From NCBI GenBank assembly GCA_013695465.1, contig JACDAL010000106.1, positions 1 through 56,760 of the forward strand: a DNA stretch of 56,760 nucleotides, read 5' to 3'. Positions 19,352-35,156 of the stretch are shown one piece after another (positions within the stretch are counted from its first letter, which is position 1; the number at the start of each line of letters is the position of its first letter). Source of the stretch: Actinomycetota bacterium (GTDB lineage Bacteria > Actinomycetota > CADDZG01 > WHSQ01). The notes below the pieces were generated by a model. It did not search any database and was not told the DNA's origin. It worked only from the letters and a program-made list of their open reading frames with translations. A program made the position numbers and the translations under genes.

Positions 19352-19807
19352 CTATTCGTTCCCTTCATCTTGGCGTCCCCGACTCCGCCTCGTTCTGCGG
19401 CGGGAGGTCGCGGGAGCCGCAACTTCCACTGCCGCACGGACGGCCCCTTCCACGCGGCCCACGACCACGGAGATATGGCACGTTCGCTTGCGCACCCGAG
19501 TTGCCCGTCCCAGCGCGCGAGGTCGAAAACGCCTCAAAGTCGGTCCTTCATCAACCCACGCTCGGACCACGATGAGCTCGTCCGCCGGAAGCTCGTGATT
19601 GTGCTCGGCGTTGGCAACGGCTGAGTCCAGGACCTTTGCGATCGGTGTCGACGCCGCTCGTGTGGAGAACCGCAGCACCCGCCGCGCATCATCGACATGA
19701 CGGCCTCGAACGAGATCTACTACCTGTCGCGCTTTGGTGGGAGAGATTCTGACGTACCTAGCCGTGGCGCGCGCTTCTTGCGCTTCGCCGGCCGTTCTGA
19801 CAGCCAC
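19352..19807 (-). CDS. rplV: 50S ribosomal protein L22
   Basis: 151 aa. Core motifs [20 protein letters not shown] and [20 protein letters not shown] (the extended loop lining the exit tunnel). The last ~30 residues are an Arg/Ala-rich tail. GTG start overlaps the rpsS stop as TAGTG. Confidence 0.96.
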   Translation of the reverse strand: MAVRTAGEAQEARATARYVRISPTKARQVVDLVRGRHVDDARRVLRFSTRAASTPIAKVLDSAVANAEHNHELPADELIVVRAWVDEGPTLRRFRPRALGRATRVRKRTCHISVVVGRVEGAVRAAVEVAAPATSRRRTRRSRGRQDEGNE

Positions 19808-20088
19808 TATCTCATCCTCGCCGAGCGCTCCGAGCCGCCGTGGGTCCGGAAAGCTCGCGTAGGAGCGAACTCACCCAGCTTGTGACCCACCATGGATTCG
19901 GTGACGTAGATCGGGACGTGCTTCCGGCCGTCATGCACCGCGATCGTGTGGCCCACCATCTCTGGAATCACAGTCGATCGCCTCGACCACGTCTTGATAA
20001 CTCTTTTCTGGTTTCTATTGTTCATCTCGACTACCTTCACCAACAGATGGTCGTCGACGAACGGGCCCTTCTTCAGGCTCCGAGGCAC
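19807..20088 (-). CDS. rpsS: 30S ribosomal protein S19
   Basis: 93 aa; [55 protein letters not shown] start overlapping the rplB stop (TAGTG). Confidence 0.97.
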   Translation of the reverse strand: MPRSLKKGPFVDDHLLVKVVEMNNRNQKRVIKTWSRRSTVIPEMVGHTIAVHDGRKHVPIYVTESMVGHKLGEFAPTRAFRTHGGSERSARMR

Positions 20089-20918
20089 TATCTCCCTCTC
20101 TTCTTACGTCTACGCCGCACGATGAGCGCATCAGACTGCTTCTTCTTTCGAGTACGCCCCTCCTTCTTGCCCCAGGGACTCACCGGGTGCCGGCCCCCCG
20201 ACGCCTTGCCCTCGCCTCCGCCTAGGGGATGGTCGACCGGGTTCATTGCCACTCCCCTGACCGATGGTCGCTTGCCCTTCCACCGAGCACGACCTGCCTT
20301 GCCGATCGAAATGAGCTCGGCCTCCGCGTTTCCCACCTGACCGACGGTGGCCCGGCAGTCCATCGCCACCATTCGCATCTCGCCCGAAGGGAGTCTCAGG
20401 GTCGCACGGGGGCCCTCTTTGGCGACAAGCTGGACCGACGAACCGGCCGAGCGCGCCATCTTTCCTCCACCACCGGGCTTGAGCTCGACGTTGTGTACGA
20501 CGGTTCCGACCGGGATATTCCGCAGCGGAAGAGCGTTTCCCACTTGAATGTCTGCCTTGGCGCCCGATTCAACAGTAGCCCCGACCCGGAGTCGGTGAGG
20601 AAGCAGTATGTAGCGCTTCTCCCCATCCACGTAATGCAACAGGGCGATGCGGGCATTACGGTTGGGATCGTATTCCACATGCGCAACTTTTGCAGGAATT
20701 CCGTCCTTGTCGCGACGGAAGTCCACGATCCGGTAGCGAACCTTGTTGCCACCACCCTGATGGCGCGTGGTAATGCGGCCATAGCTGTTGCGCCCGCCCT
20801 TCGAAGGCTTCGGCTTGAGTAGGGACTTCTCGGGTCTCGAACGCGTCACATCGGCATAGTCGGAGTGACTCTGGAAGCGGCGTCCCGCCGAGGTCGGCTT
20901 GGCTTTACGAATTGGCAT
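20088..20918 (-). CDS. rplB: 50S ribosomal protein L2
   Basis: 276 aa. Signatures [18 protein letters not shown] and the peptidyl-transferase-proximal region [20 protein letters not shown] with the conserved histidine. ATG start 13 bp after rplW. Confidence 0.97.
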   Translation of the reverse strand: MPIRKAKPTSAGRRFQSHSDYADVTRSRPEKSLLKPKPSKGGRNSYGRITTRHQGGGNKVRYRIVDFRRDKDGIPAKVAHVEYDPNRNARIALLHYVDGEKRYILLPHRLRVGATVESGAKADIQVGNALPLRNIPVGTVVHNVELKPGGGGKMARSAGSSVQLVAKEGPRATLRLPSGEMRMVAMDCRATVGQVGNAEAELISIGKAGRARWKGKRPSVRGVAMNPVDHPLGGGEGKASGGRHPVSPWGKKEGRTRKKKQSDALIVRRRRKKRGR

Positions 20919-20931
20919 CGGTCGGCATCTC

Positions 20932-21234
20932 CTAGGACTGCTCGAAGATCTCTATGCTGTCGCCCTCGGCTAGTTTGACCACAGCGCGCTTGCTATCCGG
21001 CCGTTTCCCCTGGGCGTATCTGAAGCGCTTCACCTTGCCCTTGCGGTTGAGCGTGTTGACCTTGATTACACGCACGTCCCATATCGACTCGACCGCCTGG
21101 CGAATCTCGGTCTTGTTTGCGCCCGGGTGAACCAGAAAGGTGTAGGCGTTGCTATCGATGAGCGAATACGACTTCTCGCTGACGACCGGGGTCAGGATGA
21201 CGCTGCGAGGATCTCCCTTGGTCGAGGGACTCAC
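20932..21234 (-). CDS. rplW: 50S ribosomal protein L23
   Basis: 100 aa; [40 protein letters not shown]. Sits at the peptide exit tunnel and is the docking site for trigger factor and SRP. GTG start overlaps the rplD TGA. Confidence 0.96.
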   Translation of the reverse strand: MSPSTKGDPRSVILTPVVSEKSYSLIDSNAYTFLVHPGANKTEIRQAVESIWDVRVIKVNTLNRKGKVKRFRYAQGKRPDSKRAVVKLAEGDSIEIFEQS

Positions 21235-21878
21235 CGGCTCGCCTCTTTGTTTCCGGCGCGCTCGACAAACAACTCGTAGGCGCTGGATGTGAATACAACT
21301 GCATCCGCCGCCACGACGTCATACGCCGCGAGCGAGCCCTGCAACGAAAAGGCGCTGTGTGCGAGGTTTCGAAAGGCGAGGTCAACCGCCTCGTCCCCCT
21401 CGGATGAGGAGTCCAGGACGATCAAGACCTTGCCCGTGATGCCGGCCTTCACGAGGCACTGATGAGCCGCCTTGGTCTTGGTCTGATCGAAGCCGTCGAG
21501 AATGAAAACCCCCTCGGCCACTGCCTTGTCGGCCAGTGCGGATCGGAGAGCCGCTTGACGAACCTTCTTATTGACTCGCTGAACGTAGCTGCGGGGCTTG
21601 GGCCCAAAAACCGCGCCGCCACCCACCCACATGGGGCTTCGAATGGACCCGTGGCGCGCTCGCCCTGTACCCTTCTGTCGCCACGGTTTGCGTCCGCCAC
21701 CCCGGACCTCTGCCCGAGTTTTTGTCGACGCAGTACCCGATCTCGCCGCCGCGAGCTGAGCGGTGACGACTTGGTGCAGCACCGCAGAGTTTACCCGTCC
21801 ACCGAACAGCCCGTCGTCGAGCGATTGCTCGCCCGTCTTGGCACCGGACGCGTCGATGATGACAGCGATTGCCGACAT
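21231..21878 (-). CDS. rplD: 50S ribosomal protein L4
   Basis: 215 aa from the ATG at 21878, overlapping the rplC stop as TAATG. The tunnel loop [20 protein letters not shown] is clear. The frame is open upstream, but those codons are inside rplC. L4 represses the S10 operon in some bacteria. Confidence 0.96.
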   Translation of the reverse strand: MSAIAVIIDASGAKTGEQSLDDGLFGGRVNSAVLHQVVTAQLAAARSGTASTKTRAEVRGGGRKPWRQKGTGRARHGSIRSPMWVGGGAVFGPKPRSYVQRVNKKVRQAALRSALADKAVAEGVFILDGFDQTKTKAAHQCLVKAGITGKVLIVLDSSSEGDEAVDLAFRNLAHSAFSLQGSLAAYDVVAADAVVFTSSAYELFVERAGNKEASR

Positions 21879-22528
21879 TAGATACGCTCCCGTTGACGCA
21901 GGCGAATGGCGGACCGCACCATGACCAGGCCCCCCTTGGGACCCGGCACCGCCCCCTTGACCAGGAGCAGATTGCGCTCGGGATCGGCCTTTACGACCTC
22001 GAGATTCAAGGTGGTGACACGAACGTGGCCCATTTGGCCGGCCATGCGAGTGCCCCTGAAAACGCGCGATGGGGTAGCACAAGCTCCGATCGAGCCCGGC
22101 GAACGATGCTTGGCCTGGGTGCCGTGGGTCCTGGAAAGCCCGGAGAAGTTGTGCCTCTTCATGCCGCCGGCAAAGCCCTTTCCCTTGGTTACGCCGACCA
22201 CGTCGACCCTCTCGCCCGCTTCGAACAGATCGGCTTTGATCTCCGTTCCGAGTTCACGTCCATCTAGATTAGAAAGGCGCAGCTCGACGACATGGCGGCC
22301 CGGCTCAACCCCGGCCTTCGCGAAATGACCCGCTGCGGGTTTGTTTGGCCTCTTAGCTGTGCCGAACGAGAGCTGCACAGCAGCGTATCCATCTGTCTCC
22401 TTCGACTTGATCTGGGTGATCCGGCAAGGACCCGCCTGCAAGACGGTCACAGGCAAGGCTCTACCCATGTCGTCGAACACCTGGGTCATGCCGAGCTTGC
22501 GCCCCAGAATCCCCTTAACCTCTGCCAT
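21878..22528 (-). CDS. rplC: 50S ribosomal protein L3
   Basis: 216 aa; [37 protein letters not shown] and [17 protein letters not shown] followed by KGTR-like [11 protein letters not shown]. The GGMKRHNF loop approaches the peptidyl transferase centre. Confidence 0.97.
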   Translation of the reverse strand: MAEVKGILGRKLGMTQVFDDMGRALPVTVLQAGPCRITQIKSKETDGYAAVQLSFGTAKRPNKPAAGHFAKAGVEPGRHVVELRLSNLDGRELGTEIKADLFEAGERVDVVGVTKGKGFAGGMKRHNFSGLSRTHGTQAKHRSPGSIGACATPSRVFRGTRMAGQMGHVRVTTLNLEVVKADPERNLLLVKGAVPGPKGGLVMVRSAIRLRQRERI

Positions 22529-22552
22529 CGACGTTGGAGTCCCTTCCCCGAC

Positions 22553-22867
22553 CTACAGCTTTAGCTCGATGTCCACACCCGCGGGCAAGTCGAGTCTCTG
22601 GAGAGAGTCGACCGTCTTGGCGGTGGGATTCACAATGTCCAACAATCTCTTGTGCGTGCGCATCTCGAAATGCTCACGCGAATCCTTGTCCTTGTGCGGT
22701 GACCGGACGACCGTGTAAACAGATCGCTCCGTCGGCAGGGGAATTGGACCATTGACACTGGCGCCCGTCCGGGTCACGGTCTCGACGATCTTTCGCGCCG
22801 ATTGATCGATCACCTCGTGGTCGTAGGCTTTGAGCCGGATCCTTATCGTCATTCCGCTGTTTGCCAC
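22553..22867 (-). CDS. rpsJ: 30S ribosomal protein S10 (NusE)
   Basis: 104 aa; [60 protein letters not shown]. Starts with GTG at 22867; an in-frame ATG five codons later is an alternative. S10 also binds NusG and NusB in antitermination, and nusG is encoded upstream in this cluster. Confidence 0.96.
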   Translation of the reverse strand: MANSGMTIRIRLKAYDHEVIDQSARKIVETVTRTGASVNGPIPLPTERSVYTVVRSPHKDKDSREHFEMRTHKRLLDIVNPTAKTVDSLQRLDLPAGVDIELKL

Positions 22868-22883
22868 GCTCTAGGACCCCGTC

Positions 22884-24074
<1,191 letters not shown>

Positions 24075-24092
24075 CTCTTCTCCCTCTCTCGA

Positions 24093-26261
<2,169 letters not shown>

Positions 26262-26303
26262 ATCTCTCCTCGGGACTCGTTCCACCGATCGGGGCAGAAA
26301 CGA

Positions 26304-26774
26304 TCACCACCTGTAGTGCGCGAAAGCCTTGTTGGCCTCCGCCATCTTGTGTATGTCTTCGCGACGCTTGGCCGCGCCCCCCGCGCCGCCAGAAGCGTCC
26401 AGAATCTCTCCGGCAAGGCGATCCGCCATGCTGCGTTCGCGCCGACGCCGCGAGAAGCTGACGAGCCAGCGGATCGCAAGCGTCGTTCCTCTGCGGATCG
26501 GCACCTCGACCGGTACCTGATAGGTGGCGCCTCCGACCCGGCGTGAGCGAACCTCGAGCAACGGCTTGACATTGTCGATCGCCTTCTTCAGCACCGGGAG
26601 CGGATCCTTGCCGGTACGGTCTTGCACCTTGCTGAGCGCGTCGTAGACGATGCCCTCCGAGAGGCTCTTCTTGCCGCGCATCATGATTCGGTTCTGAATC
26701 TGGGTGACGAGGATGGAGTCGTACACGGGGTCCGGTGGGATCTGCCGCCTAGGTGCAGGGCCTTTGCGAGGCAT
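26304..26774 (-). CDS. rpsG: 30S ribosomal protein S7
   Basis: 156 aa, [40 protein letters not shown] and [19 protein letters not shown]-like [20 protein letters not shown]. Start overlaps the rpsL stop as TGATG. S7 is the usual translational regulator of the str operon. Confidence 0.97.
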   Translation of the reverse strand: MPRKGPAPRRQIPPDPVYDSILVTQIQNRIMMRGKKSLSEGIVYDALSKVQDRTGKDPLPVLKKAIDNVKPLLEVRSRRVGGATYQVPVEVPIRRGTTLAIRWLVSFSRRRRERSMADRLAGEILDASGGAGGAAKRREDIHKMAEANKAFAHYRW

Positions 26775-27151
26775 CAGACACTCCCCGCCTTCTTGGCCCC
26801 GTACTTCGAACGGGACTTGGAGCGATCCCGGACCCCGGCTGTATCCAGAGCGGCCCGGATAATCTTGTAGCGAACGCCGGGCAGGTCCTTGACCCTGCCC
26901 CCGCGCACCAACACGATGGAGTGCTCTTGGAGGTTGTGGCCGATCCCGGGAATGTAGGCGGTTACCTCCATACCAGAGGAGAGGCGTACACGGGCGACCT
27001 TGCGCAGGGCGGAGTTGGGCTTCTTGGGCGTGTGCGTATAGACGCGAGTGCACACGCCGCGCCGCTGGGGAGAGCCCTTCAGGGCCGGCGACTTCGTCTT
27101 TTCCTTCTTTATCTCCCGCCCCTGTCGGACGAGCTGTTGAATTGTCGGCAA
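26774..27151 (-). CDS. rpsL: 30S ribosomal protein S12, TTG start
   Basis: 125 aa, [18 protein letters not shown]. The decoding-centre loops [11 protein letters not shown] and [11 protein letters not shown] have the lysines (K43 and K88 in E. coli numbering) that are wild type for streptomycin sensitivity. Start codon is TTG at 27151 with GGAGGA 5 nt upstream. First gene of the str block; a leader hairpin lies 28 nt upstream. Confidence 0.96.
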   Translation of the reverse strand: MPTIQQLVRQGREIKKEKTKSPALKGSPQRRGVCTRVYTHTPKKPNSALRKVARVRLSSGMEVTAYIPGIGHNLQEHSIVLVRGGRVKDLPGVRYKIIRAALDTAGVRDRSKSRSKYGAKKAGSV

Positions 27152-27178
27152 CCGTTCCTCCGCTTCGCCTACTGCCTA

Positions 27179-27223
27179 GTCGTGCCGCCGCGATCCACAC
27201 CCTTTCGAACGTGGAGGCACGAC
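27179..27223 (-). promoter_or_regulatory. rpsL leader hairpin
   Basis: GTCGTGCC pairs with GGCACGAC over 8 perfect base pairs, and inside it TCCAC pairs with GTGGA, separated by an asymmetric 7-nt bulge. It ends 28 nt before the rpsL TTG, so it would lie in the 5' UTR. An r-protein-binding or attenuation role is inferred from position only. Confidence 0.5.
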
Positions 27224-27699
27224 GGAGCCTCACCTCTATGGGCACCCTCAGCCTGGACGGCCTGGCACCATTTTTTGGGCCCGGTGCCGCGGGCCACCGG
27301 CCGCGCCTGCCTCGGGACAAAGATCGGGTGTTCGACCGGCGATTCCTACCCCAGCGGTTCCCGGCGCTCGGAGGTCAGGCGACGCGCCTTCTCCCAGGGA
27401 GCAAAACCGGGCCTCCCGGAGCTCACCGGACTCGGTGTCTCCTAGTCCTGCCAAATCCAGCGCGTTCCAGCGCGCTAACTTACAGAGCTTCCCAGCGCGC
27501 CACGCGCATGTTGCGCGCCTGCTTAGGGACGCGACGGCCAAGCTTACGGGATGCGTTGATATCACGCAAACGGTGGGCAAGCGAGGGCTCCGGTAGCAAA
27601 CGGTCCCTCCGCTTTTGGGAGCCCGTGAGGAGAAGCGACATTGCAGCGGAAACGGTTGGAAACGGACCTTGATCCCTGCGTGGGCTCGGGGGCGAGGCT

Positions 27700-27731
27700 G
27701 CGGGACCGGCCCAAGAGGGCACCGGCCCCGC
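27700..27731 (-). terminator. Hairpin downstream of rpoC
   Basis: GCGGG/CCCGC and CCGG/CCGG stems separated by one mismatch, with a 12-nt loop, start 12 nt after the rpoC stop. No U-tract follows, so intrinsic termination is not certain; RNA processing is another option. Confidence 0.5.
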
Positions 27732-27742
27732 AAACAGCCCCT

Positions 27743-30700
27743 TTAAGAAACTTCTTGCTCGGTGCGAGCCGCTCCGTCGCCCACGGGCACCGACTGGAGC
27801 GTGGGAGTGCCGAACAGCTCGCGAGCGGCCTCGGAGACCTCGTCCTCCTCGATCCGCGGCGGGAGCCCGAACATGGCCCTCGCCTCGTCGTCGGACATGG
27901 CCGCTTCGCCGACAGTTTCGACCCGAACCGAGCGGTAACGGGTCATCCCCGTGCCTGCCGGGATGAGCTTGCCGATGATCACGTTCTCCTTGAGGCCCAG
28001 GAGCTGATCGGACTTACCGTTGATCGCGGCCTCAGTGAGCACGCGAGTCGTCTCCTGGAAGGAGGCCGCGGACAGCCACGAGTCCGTAGCCAGAGAGGCC
28101 TTGGTAATGCCCATCAGCACCGGGCGAGCAGTGGCCGCCTCGCCTCCCTGGGACGTCGCTTCCTCGTTGGCGAGCGCAAAGGATCGTGCGTCGACGAGCT
28201 GGCCGGGCAGGTACTCAGTCTCTCCGGGCTCGGCGATCTGCACCTTTCGCAACATCTGCCGCACGATCACCTCGATGTGCTTGTCGTGAATCGGCACGCC
28301 CTGCGAACGGTAAACGGTCTGCACCTCGTTGACGAGGTAGAGCTCAGCGTCGCGCGATCCCAGCACGTCGAGGATCTCTTCGGGATCCCGGGAGCCCTCA
28401 GTCAGGGCGTCTCCTGCAGCCACCTCTGTGCCGGAGCGCACCCTGAGACGAGCGTGGCGGGGCACTTTGTCGTAGGAGATGGTTTCGGAGCCGTCGTCGG
28501 GAATGAGGTCGATCACTCGCTTGCGCTCGTCCTCCTTGATCTCGACCTTCCCCGTAGCCCTGGCGATCTCCGCCTTGCCCTTGGGAGTGCGAGCCTCGAA
28601 CAGCTCAACGACACGAGGCAGACCGTGGGTGATGTCCTCTCCGGCGACACCGCCGGTGTGGAAGGTCCGCATAGTGAGCTGCGTGCCGGGCTCTCCGATT
28701 GACTGCGCCGCAATGATGCCGACCGCCTCTCCGAGCTCGGCAAGCTGCCCGGTCGCCAGCGAAGTGCCGTAGCACCTCTGGCAGACCCCGTAGCGTTCGA
28801 CGCAGGTCAGGGCCGAACGCACGATTACCTCGGGCACGTCGCCCTCGATTATCTGACGCATGATCTCGGGCGTGACCTGATCGTTGGTCTTCGCGACGAC
28901 CTCGTCGTCCTTCGACATAGCGTCCTCGAGCAAGACGCGGCCCAAGAGCTTCTGCTTGAGCAGCGACCGATCCCTGATCAGGTCGAGCCGCAGACCGCGA
29001 TCCGTTCCGCAGTCTTCGCGCCTGATCATTACCTCCTGGGCGACGTCCACCAGCCGCCGGGTCAGATACCCGGAGTCGGCGGTGCGCAGCGCAGTGTCGG
29101 CCAGGCCCTTGCGGGCGCCGTGCGTCGAGATGAAGTACTCGAGCACCGTGAGCCCCTCGCGGAAGTTCGCTCGGATGGGGCGGGGAATGATCTCACCGCG
29201 GGGATTGGCCACCAGTCCGCGCATGCCGGCGATCTGGCGGAGCTGCATGATGTTTCCGCGCGCCCCGGAGTTGGCCATCATCCAGATCGGGTTGAGCTTG
29301 TCGAAGCCTTCGACCATGGCGTCCTTCACCCGGTCTGTCGCTTCGTTCCAGATCTCGATGAGTTCCTGTCGGCGCTCGTCCTCGGTGATAACGCCCTTGC
29401 GGAACTGGCTCTCGATCCGCTCGGCCCGCCTCTCATGCTCCGCCAAAATCTTAGGCTTGGACTCGGGCGTAGTCACATCGCTGAGCGAGATCGTGACGCC
29501 GGCTTTCGTTGCGTACTTGAATCCGACGCTCTTCACAGCGTCGAGGAGCTCGGCGAGCTCCTTCTTGTCGTAGGTGCGAGCGCAGCGGTCGATGAGAGCG
29601 GACATCTCCTTCTTCGTTACCAGAGTGTTCTGGAACGGGAAGTCGTGCATGAACGCCTCGTTGAAAATGACCTTTCCTGCGGTCGTCTCCTTGAGTCGCT
29701 TGGGGTTGGCCTCGTACTCGTCTATAGGCTCTTCTTCGAAGCGCTTGAGCCCGCGAACTTTGACCTTGGCGTGAATGCTGATGACGTTTGCGTCGTAGGC
29801 CTTCAGGACCTCCTCGGCTGATGAGAACACGCGATTCTCACCGGGCTCGCCGTCCCTGTCCGCACTCAGGTAGTAGGCGCCGATGATTATGTCCTGCGTC
29901 GGCGCAACTATGGGGTCACCGTGGGCAGGCGACAAGATGTTGTGTGCCGAAAGCATGAGGATGCGTGCCTCCGCCTGTGCCTCCGAAGACAGGGGAACGT
30001 GAACCGCCATTTGGTCCCCGTCGAAATCTGCGTTGAACGCCACGCACACCAGCGGATGAATCTGGATTGCCTTGCCCTCTACCAGGATCGGCTCGAAGGC
30101 TTGGATGCCTAGGCGGTGAAGCGTAGGCGCGCGATTGAGGAGCACGGGGTGCTCGTGAATGATCTCTTCGAGAACGTCCCACACCTGCGGACGGCTGCGC
30201 TCGACCATGCGCTTGGCGCTCTTGATGTTCTGAGCGTGCTGAAGATCGACGAGACGCTTCATCACGAACGGCTTGAACAGCTCGAGAGCCATCTGCTTGG
30301 GCAGACCGCATTGGTGCAATTTGAGCTTCGGCCCCGACACGATGACGCTTCGACCCGAGTAGTCCACTCGCTTGCCGAGCAGGTTCTGACGGAAGCGCCC
30401 CTGCTTGCCCTTGAGCATGTCCGACAGCGACTTGAGCGGGCGATTGCCCGGCCCCGTCACCGGACGGCCGCGACGGCCGTTATCGAACAGCGCATCGACG
30501 GCCTCCTGAAGCATGCGCTTCTCGTTGTTGACGATGATCTCGGGAGCGCCCAAATCCAGGAGCCTCTTGAGCCGGTTGTTGCGATTGATGACTCGCCTGT
30601 AGAGGTCGTTGAGGTCTGAAGTCGCGAAACGTCCGCCGTCGAGCTGGACCATGGGACGAAGGTCGGGTGGGATGACCGGGACGCTGTCCAGGACCATGCC

Positions 30701-31636
30701 CAACGGAGAGTTTCGCTTTGCCGTGTCGTTGAACGGAGCCACGACCTTGAGGCGCTTGATTGCCCGCTGGCGCTTCTGCCCCTTGGCCGTCTTGATCTGC
30801 TCCCGCAGGTACTCCTCTTCGGATGCGAGGTCGAGCGTGCTAAGCAATTCTTTGATGGACTCGGCCCCCATGCCGCCCTTGAAGTAGTCGCCGAACCTGT
30901 CCTTCAGCTCGCGCCAGATGATCTCGTCGTCGACGATCTGCTTTACGTAAAGGTCCTTGAACGTGTCGAACGTCGCCTTGAGCTCTTCGATCCGGCGCTC
31001 GGCCCGCTCGCGCACTTCCTTACGCTGCCTCTCGGACTGATTCTTGGCCGCAGTCTTCTCGGACGAGCGGGCCTTCCTGCCCTCCATCTCCTCGAGGCGG
31101 GCCTCGGTCTGCTTGAGGATCTCCTCGAGTCTCTGATCGCGCTCGGACTCGATGCGGGCGATCTCGTGCTTGACGTCCTCTTCGAGGCGTGGCAGGTCTT
31201 TGTGCCGCTTGGCATCATCCACCGAAGTGACAATCGATGCCGCGAAATAGATGACCTTCTCGAGATTCTTCGGCGCCAAGTCGAGCAGATAGCCGAGGCG
31301 CGAAGGAACGCCCTTGAAGTACCAGATGTGGGTAACGGGAGCGGCCAGCTCGATGTGGCCCATGCGCTCGCGCCGCACCTTGGCGCGCGTCACCTCGACG
31401 CCACAGCGCTCACAGATGATGCCCTTGAAGCGCACCCGCTTGTACTTGCCGCAGTAGCATTCCCAATCCTTGGTGGGCCCGAAGATCTTCTCGCAGAACA
31501 GGCCGTCCTTCTCGGGCTTGAGCGTGCGGTAGTTAATGGTTTCGGGCTTCTTGACCTCGCCGTTCGACCAGGTACGAATCTGGTCGCCCGATGCCAGGCC
31601 GATCCTCAGCTCGTCAAAGTAGTTGACGTCTAACAA
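27743..31636 (-). CDS. rpoC: DNA-directed RNA polymerase subunit beta', TTG start
   Basis: 1297 aa, close to the mycobacterial length. The active-site magnesium loop [12 protein letters not shown] is intact. N-terminal zinc site: [20 protein letters not shown]. Second zinc site: CGTDRG with [11 protein letters not shown]. The trigger-loop region and a C-terminal acidic segment are present. Starts with TTG immediately after the rpoB TAG, with GGAGGAGG ~7 nt upstream inside the rpoB end, so translation is coupled. The second codon is TTA, rare in this sequence. Confidence 0.98.
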   Translation of the reverse strand: MLDVNYFDELRIGLASGDQIRTWSNGEVKKPETINYRTLKPEKDGLFCEKIFGPTKDWECYCGKYKRVRFKGIICERCGVEVTRAKVRRERMGHIELAAPVTHIWYFKGVPSRLGYLLDLAPKNLEKVIYFAASIVTSVDDAKRHKDLPRLEEDVKHEIARIESERDQRLEEILKQTEARLEEMEGRKARSSEKTAAKNQSERQRKEVRERAERRIEELKATFDTFKDLYVKQIVDDEIIWRELKDRFGDYFKGGMGAESIKELLSTLDLASEEEYLREQIKTAKGQKRQRAIKRLKVVAPFNDTAKRNSPLGMVLDSVPVIPPDLRPMVQLDGGRFATSDLNDLYRRVINRNNRLKRLLDLGAPEIIVNNEKRMLQEAVDALFDNGRRGRPVTGPGNRPLKSLSDMLKGKQGRFRQNLLGKRVDYSGRSVIVSGPKLKLHQCGLPKQMALELFKPFVMKRLVDLQHAQNIKSAKRMVERSRPQVWDVLEEIIHEHPVLLNRAPTLHRLGIQAFEPILVEGKAIQIHPLVCVAFNADFDGDQMAVHVPLSSEAQAEARILMLSAHNILSPAHGDPIVAPTQDIIIGAYYLSADRDGEPGENRVFSSAEEVLKAYDANVISIHAKVKVRGLKRFEEEPIDEYEANPKRLKETTAGKVIFNEAFMHDFPFQNTLVTKKEMSALIDRCARTYDKKELAELLDAVKSVGFKYATKAGVTISLSDVTTPESKPKILAEHERRAERIESQFRKGVITEDERRQELIEIWNEATDRVKDAMVEGFDKLNPIWMMANSGARGNIMQLRQIAGMRGLVANPRGEIIPRPIRANFREGLTVLEYFISTHGARKGLADTALRTADSGYLTRRLVDVAQEVMIRREDCGTDRGLRLDLIRDRSLLKQKLLGRVLLEDAMSKDDEVVAKTNDQVTPEIMRQIIEGDVPEVIVRSALTCVERYGVCQRCYGTSLATGQLAELGEAVGIIAAQSIGEPGTQLTMRTFHTGGVAGEDITHGLPRVVELFEARTPKGKAEIARATGKVEIKEDERKRVIDLIPDDGSETISYDKVPRHARLRVRSGTEVAAGDALTEGSRDPEEILDVLGSRDAELYLVNEVQTVYRSQGVPIHDKHIEVIVRQMLRKVQIAEPGETEYLPGQLVDARSFALANEEATSQGGEAATARPVLMGITKASLATDSWLSAASFQETTRVLTEAAINGKSDQLLGLKENVIIGKLIPAGTGMTRYRSVRVETVGEAAMSDDEARAMFGLPPRIEEDEVSEAARELFGTPTLQSVPVGDGAARTEQEVS

Positions 31637-34600
31637 CTAAACCTCCTCCACGGACGAGGGCTCACGACGGGACAGATCGATGCCCAACTCTTCCGCGGTG
31701 CGGAAGATGTCCTCGTCGATCTCCTTCATCTCGATCTCTTCCCCCTCCGCCGAGAGAACCTCGACGTTGAGGCACAGGGACTGCATCTCCTTGATAAGCA
31801 CCTTGAACGACTCTGGGATGCCGGGCTCGGGAATGTTCTCTCCCTTGACCACGGCCTCGTAGACCTTGACGCGACCCAGCACATCGTCGGACTTGATCGT
31901 GAGCAGCTCCTGGAGGCAGTAGGCGGCGCCGTAAGCCTCGAGCGCCCACACTTCCATCTCTCCGAAGCGCTGGCCACCGAACTGAGCCTTTCCGCCCAGC
32001 GGTTGCTGGGTGATCATCGAGTAAGGCCCCGTCGAGCGTGCGTGAATCTTGTCGTCGACCATGTGCGAGAGCTTCAACACGTACATGTAGCCCACCGTGA
32101 TCTCGTTGTCGTACGGCTCGCCGCTGCGACCGTCGTAGAGCTGGGCCTTGCCCAACTTGTTCACCAGCGGATACTCGGTCTTGCGTTGGGCAACGGTGTC
32201 GAGCGCGTCGAGGATCTCGTTCTCCCGAGCTCCATCGAACACCGGGGTCGAAACCCAGGTCGGCTCCTGCTCGCGCCACCTCCCGGTGTGGCCGTTGCTC
32301 GGAGCGGCACCGGCGCCGTCCTCCCAGCGCTGCTTGGCGACCCAGCCCAGGTGCGCTTCGAGCACCTGGCCGAGGTTCATTCGGGAGGGGACCCCGAGGG
32401 GGTTCAGGATGATGTCGACGGGCGTGCCGTCGGCGAGGAAGGGCATGTCCTGCTCGGGCAGGATCTTGGAGATGACACCCTTGTTCCCGTGCCGGCCCGC
32501 CAGCTTGTCTCCCTCGGAGATCTTGCGTTTCTGGGCAACGAACACCCGCACCATCTCGTTGACTCCGGGAGATAACTCGTCACCGGCGTCGCGCGAGAAC
32601 TCGTGCACACCGATCACTTTGCCTTCTTCGCCGTGCGGCATCTTCAAAGAGGTGTCGCGCACCTCTCTCGCCTTCTCACCGAAGATTGCCCGCAGGAGCC
32701 GCTCCTCAGGAGTCAGCTCGGTTTCACCCTTGGGCGTGACTTTGCCGACCAAAACATCTCCGGGACCTACGTTCGCCCCGAGACGCACGATCCCCCGCTC
32801 GTCGAGGTCGACGAGGATCTCCTCAGAAACGTTGGGGATGTCACGGGTGATCTCTTCGGGACCCAACTTGGTGTCGCGGGCATCGATCTCGTACTCCTCG
32901 ATGTGGATCGACGTCAGCACATCGTCTTTGACAAGACGCTCGGACACGATGATCGCGTCCTCGAAGTTATAGCCCTCGAAGCTCATGAAGGCGACCATCA
33001 GGTTCGCCCCCAACGCAAGCTCCCCGTTGTCGGTAGAGGCGCCATCCGCCAGAACTTGGCCCTTAACGACCTTGGCGCCCTCTTTGATGACGGGACGCTG
33101 GTTCATACAGGTGGACTGATTCGAGCGCCGGAACTTGTCGAGCTTGTAGACGTGACGCTGTTTGCCGTGCCCGACGACGATTCTCTCCGCCGAGACTTCT
33201 TCGACGATTCCGTCCTCCTGAGCGATGACCACATCCCCAGCGTCGACCGCAGCCCGGTGCTCAAGACCCGTTCCTACGATGGGTGCCACAGGCTTTATCA
33301 GGGGCACCGCCTGCCGCTGCATGTTGGCCCCCATCAGAGCGCGGTTGGCGTCGTCGTGCTCGAGAAACGGAATACAAGCTGCCGACACCGACACAATCTG
33401 CTTGGGCGAGACGTCGATGTAGTCGACCTCTGCCGGGGAGACGTAGTCGATCTCGTTGTGGCGCGCTCGAACCAGGACGCGGCTCCCCACGAAGCTACCG
33501 TTGTCCGAAACCTCGGCGTTGGCCTGGGCGATGACCGCTTTGTCTTCCTCGTCAGCCGTGAGGTAGACGGTGTCGCTGGTCACTTTTCCCTTCGATACCT
33601 TTTGGTAGGGCGTCTCGATGAACCCGTAGCGGTTGAGGCGGGCATAGGTCGACAGGGACGCGATCAGGCCGATGTTGGGGCCTTCCGGCGTCTCGATCGG
33701 ACACATACGGCCGTAGTGGCTTGGGTGGACGTCGCGCACCTCGAAACCGGCGCGCTCACGCGACAGGCCGCCCGGGCCCAGCGCCGACAGCCGACGGCGA
33801 TGAGTCAAGCCGGCGAGGGGGTTGGTCTGATCCATGAACTGGCTGAGCTGACTCGACCCGAAGAACTCTTTGATCGAGGCAACGACCGGGCGGATGTTGA
33901 TAAGCGTCTGAGGCGTGATTGCCTCGACGTCCTGGGTCGTCATACGCTCCTTGACCACGCGCTCCATACGAGAGAGCCCTACGCGAATCTGGTTCTGCAG
34001 AAGCTCGCCCACCGGACGCACCCGCCGGTTGCCGAAATGGTCGATGTCGTCTGTCTCGTACTCGGGATTGTTCGCGTGCAGCTGAACCAGATAGCGGATT
34101 GTGCCGAGCAGGTCCTCCTTGCGGAGCACCGTGCCCATGTCGGCGATAGTGCCCTCGTCGTAGCCGAAGCCGAGCTTCTTGTTGGCCTTGTAGCGCCCCA
34201 CCCTCGCAAGGTCGTAGCGCTTCGGGTTGAAGAAGAGGTTGTCGAGCAAGCTGCGGGCGCTCTCAACGGTGGGAGGCTCGCCCGGACGCAGCTTTCGGTA
34301 GACGTCGATCAGAGCCTCTTCCTGCGTCTCGATCGTGTCTCGTTCGAGCGTCAACCGAATCGACTCGGCCCCCTCGAAGAGATCGAGTATTTCTTGCTCG
34401 GATCCATAACCGAGGGCCTTGAGCAGCACCGTGACGTACTGGCGGCGCTTGCGGTCGATGCGAACGCCCACGGTGTCTCGCTTATCAGTCTCGAACTCGA
34501 GCCAGGCCCCCCGCGCGGGGATGATCTTGCATGAGTAGAGGTCCTTGTCGGAGGTCTTGTCGACGCTCCGGTCGAAGTAGACGCCAGGCGAGCGCACAAG

Positions 34601-34996
34601 CTGAGACACGACGACACGCTCGGTGCCGTTGATGATGAAGGTCCCCTTGGAGGTCATCATCGGGAAGTCCCCCATGAAGACCGTCTGCTCCTTGATCTCG
34701 CCGGTCTCCTTGTTGATAAAGGCGGCGGTCACGAACAGGGGCCTGGAGAAGTCGAGATCCTTCTCCCGACACTCCTCCTCTGAGAACTTCGAGGGCTTGA
34801 ACTCGTGGGCGAGGAACTGGAGGGCGAGGTTGCCTGTGAAATCCTCGATCGGGGAGATATCGGACAAGATCTCCTGCAGGCCCTCGTTCAGGAACCAGTC
34901 GAAGGAGTTCCTCTGCACCGACACGAGGTTCGGCGGGGGCAGGGACTCCTTGAGCTTGGCAAAGGTGCGGCGTTCGCGCAGGGCGTTGAACGTCAA
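31637..34996 (-). CDS. rpoB: DNA-directed RNA polymerase subunit beta, TTG start
   Basis: 1119 aa. The rifampicin pocket reads [20 protein letters not shown] and [17 protein letters not shown], with the D516, H526 and S531 equivalents all wild type, so rifampicin sensitivity is predicted. The C-terminal [20 protein letters not shown] is intact. Start TTG at 34996 with AGGAGG ~5 nt upstream. A large antisense frame covers most of the gene and is a codon-bias shadow. Preceded by a 511-bp region with promoter and hairpin. Confidence 0.98.
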   Translation of the reverse strand: MTFNALRERRTFAKLKESLPPPNLVSVQRNSFDWFLNEGLQEILSDISPIEDFTGNLALQFLAHEFKPSKFSEEECREKDLDFSRPLFVTAAFINKETGEIKEQTVFMGDFPMMTSKGTFIINGTERVVVSQLVRSPGVYFDRSVDKTSDKDLYSCKIIPARGAWLEFETDKRDTVGVRIDRKRRQYVTVLLKALGYGSEQEILDLFEGAESIRLTLERDTIETQEEALIDVYRKLRPGEPPTVESARSLLDNLFFNPKRYDLARVGRYKANKKLGFGYDEGTIADMGTVLRKEDLLGTIRYLVQLHANNPEYETDDIDHFGNRRVRPVGELLQNQIRVGLSRMERVVKERMTTQDVEAITPQTLINIRPVVASIKEFFGSSQLSQFMDQTNPLAGLTHRRRLSALGPGGLSRERAGFEVRDVHPSHYGRMCPIETPEGPNIGLIASLSTYARLNRYGFIETPYQKVSKGKVTSDTVYLTADEEDKAVIAQANAEVSDNGSFVGSRVLVRARHNEIDYVSPAEVDYIDVSPKQIVSVSAACIPFLEHDDANRALMGANMQRQAVPLIKPVAPIVGTGLEHRAAVDAGDVVIAQEDGIVEEVSAERIVVGHGKQRHVYKLDKFRRSNQSTCMNQRPVIKEGAKVVKGQVLADGASTDNGELALGANLMVAFMSFEGYNFEDAIIVSERLVKDDVLTSIHIEEYEIDARDTKLGPEEITRDIPNVSEEILVDLDERGIVRLGANVGPGDVLVGKVTPKGETELTPEERLLRAIFGEKAREVRDTSLKMPHGEEGKVIGVHEFSRDAGDELSPGVNEMVRVFVAQKRKISEGDKLAGRHGNKGVISKILPEQDMPFLADGTPVDIILNPLGVPSRMNLGQVLEAHLGWVAKQRWEDGAGAAPSNGHTGRWREQEPTWVSTPVFDGARENEILDALDTVAQRKTEYPLVNKLGKAQLYDGRSGEPYDNEITVGYMYVLKLSHMVDDKIHARSTGPYSMITQQPLGGKAQFGGQRFGEMEVWALEAYGAAYCLQELLTIKSDDVLGRVKVYEAVVKGENIPEPGIPESFKVLIKEMQSLCLNVEVLSAEGEEIEMKEIDEDIFRTAEELGIDLSRREPSSVEEV

Positions 34997-35156
34997 GCGG
35001 TCCTCCTCAGATGGCTGGACGGCTTCCTGACCGAAGACCCGGGAGGGAGGCCGTCCTCGTCCCCCGCGGAGCCCACCCCAACCGGAGCCACTGGGCGGTT
35101 CTTAGCCGCGCGACAGGTGCCTGAAGCGGTTGAGAAAGTTTGCACAGCAGAAAGCC

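Larger units (their letters stand above)
27152..27742 (-). other. rpoC-rpsL intergenic region
   Basis: Almost 600 bp, the longest gap inside the supercluster. No convincing gene on either strand. It contains a strong hairpin just after rpoC (27700-27731), three copies of CCAGCGCG (27457, 27467, 27492), a GGCACC/GGTGCC stem (27264-27288) and the rpsL leader hairpin (27179-27223). The arrangement suggests a transcription end plus a separate promoter for the str/S10 block; I could not pick a convincing -35/-10 pair. Confidence 0.6.

Noticed and set aside
27142-28702. Plus-strand frames across the rpoC-rpsL gap and rpoC 3' end
   Set aside because: They run antisense into rpsL and rpoC without any recognisable motif.
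32603-34534. 643-codon frame antisense to rpoB
   Set aside because: Composition mirrors rpoB codons (Asp/Leu/Val/Arg-rich), no recognisable domain, no start signals.
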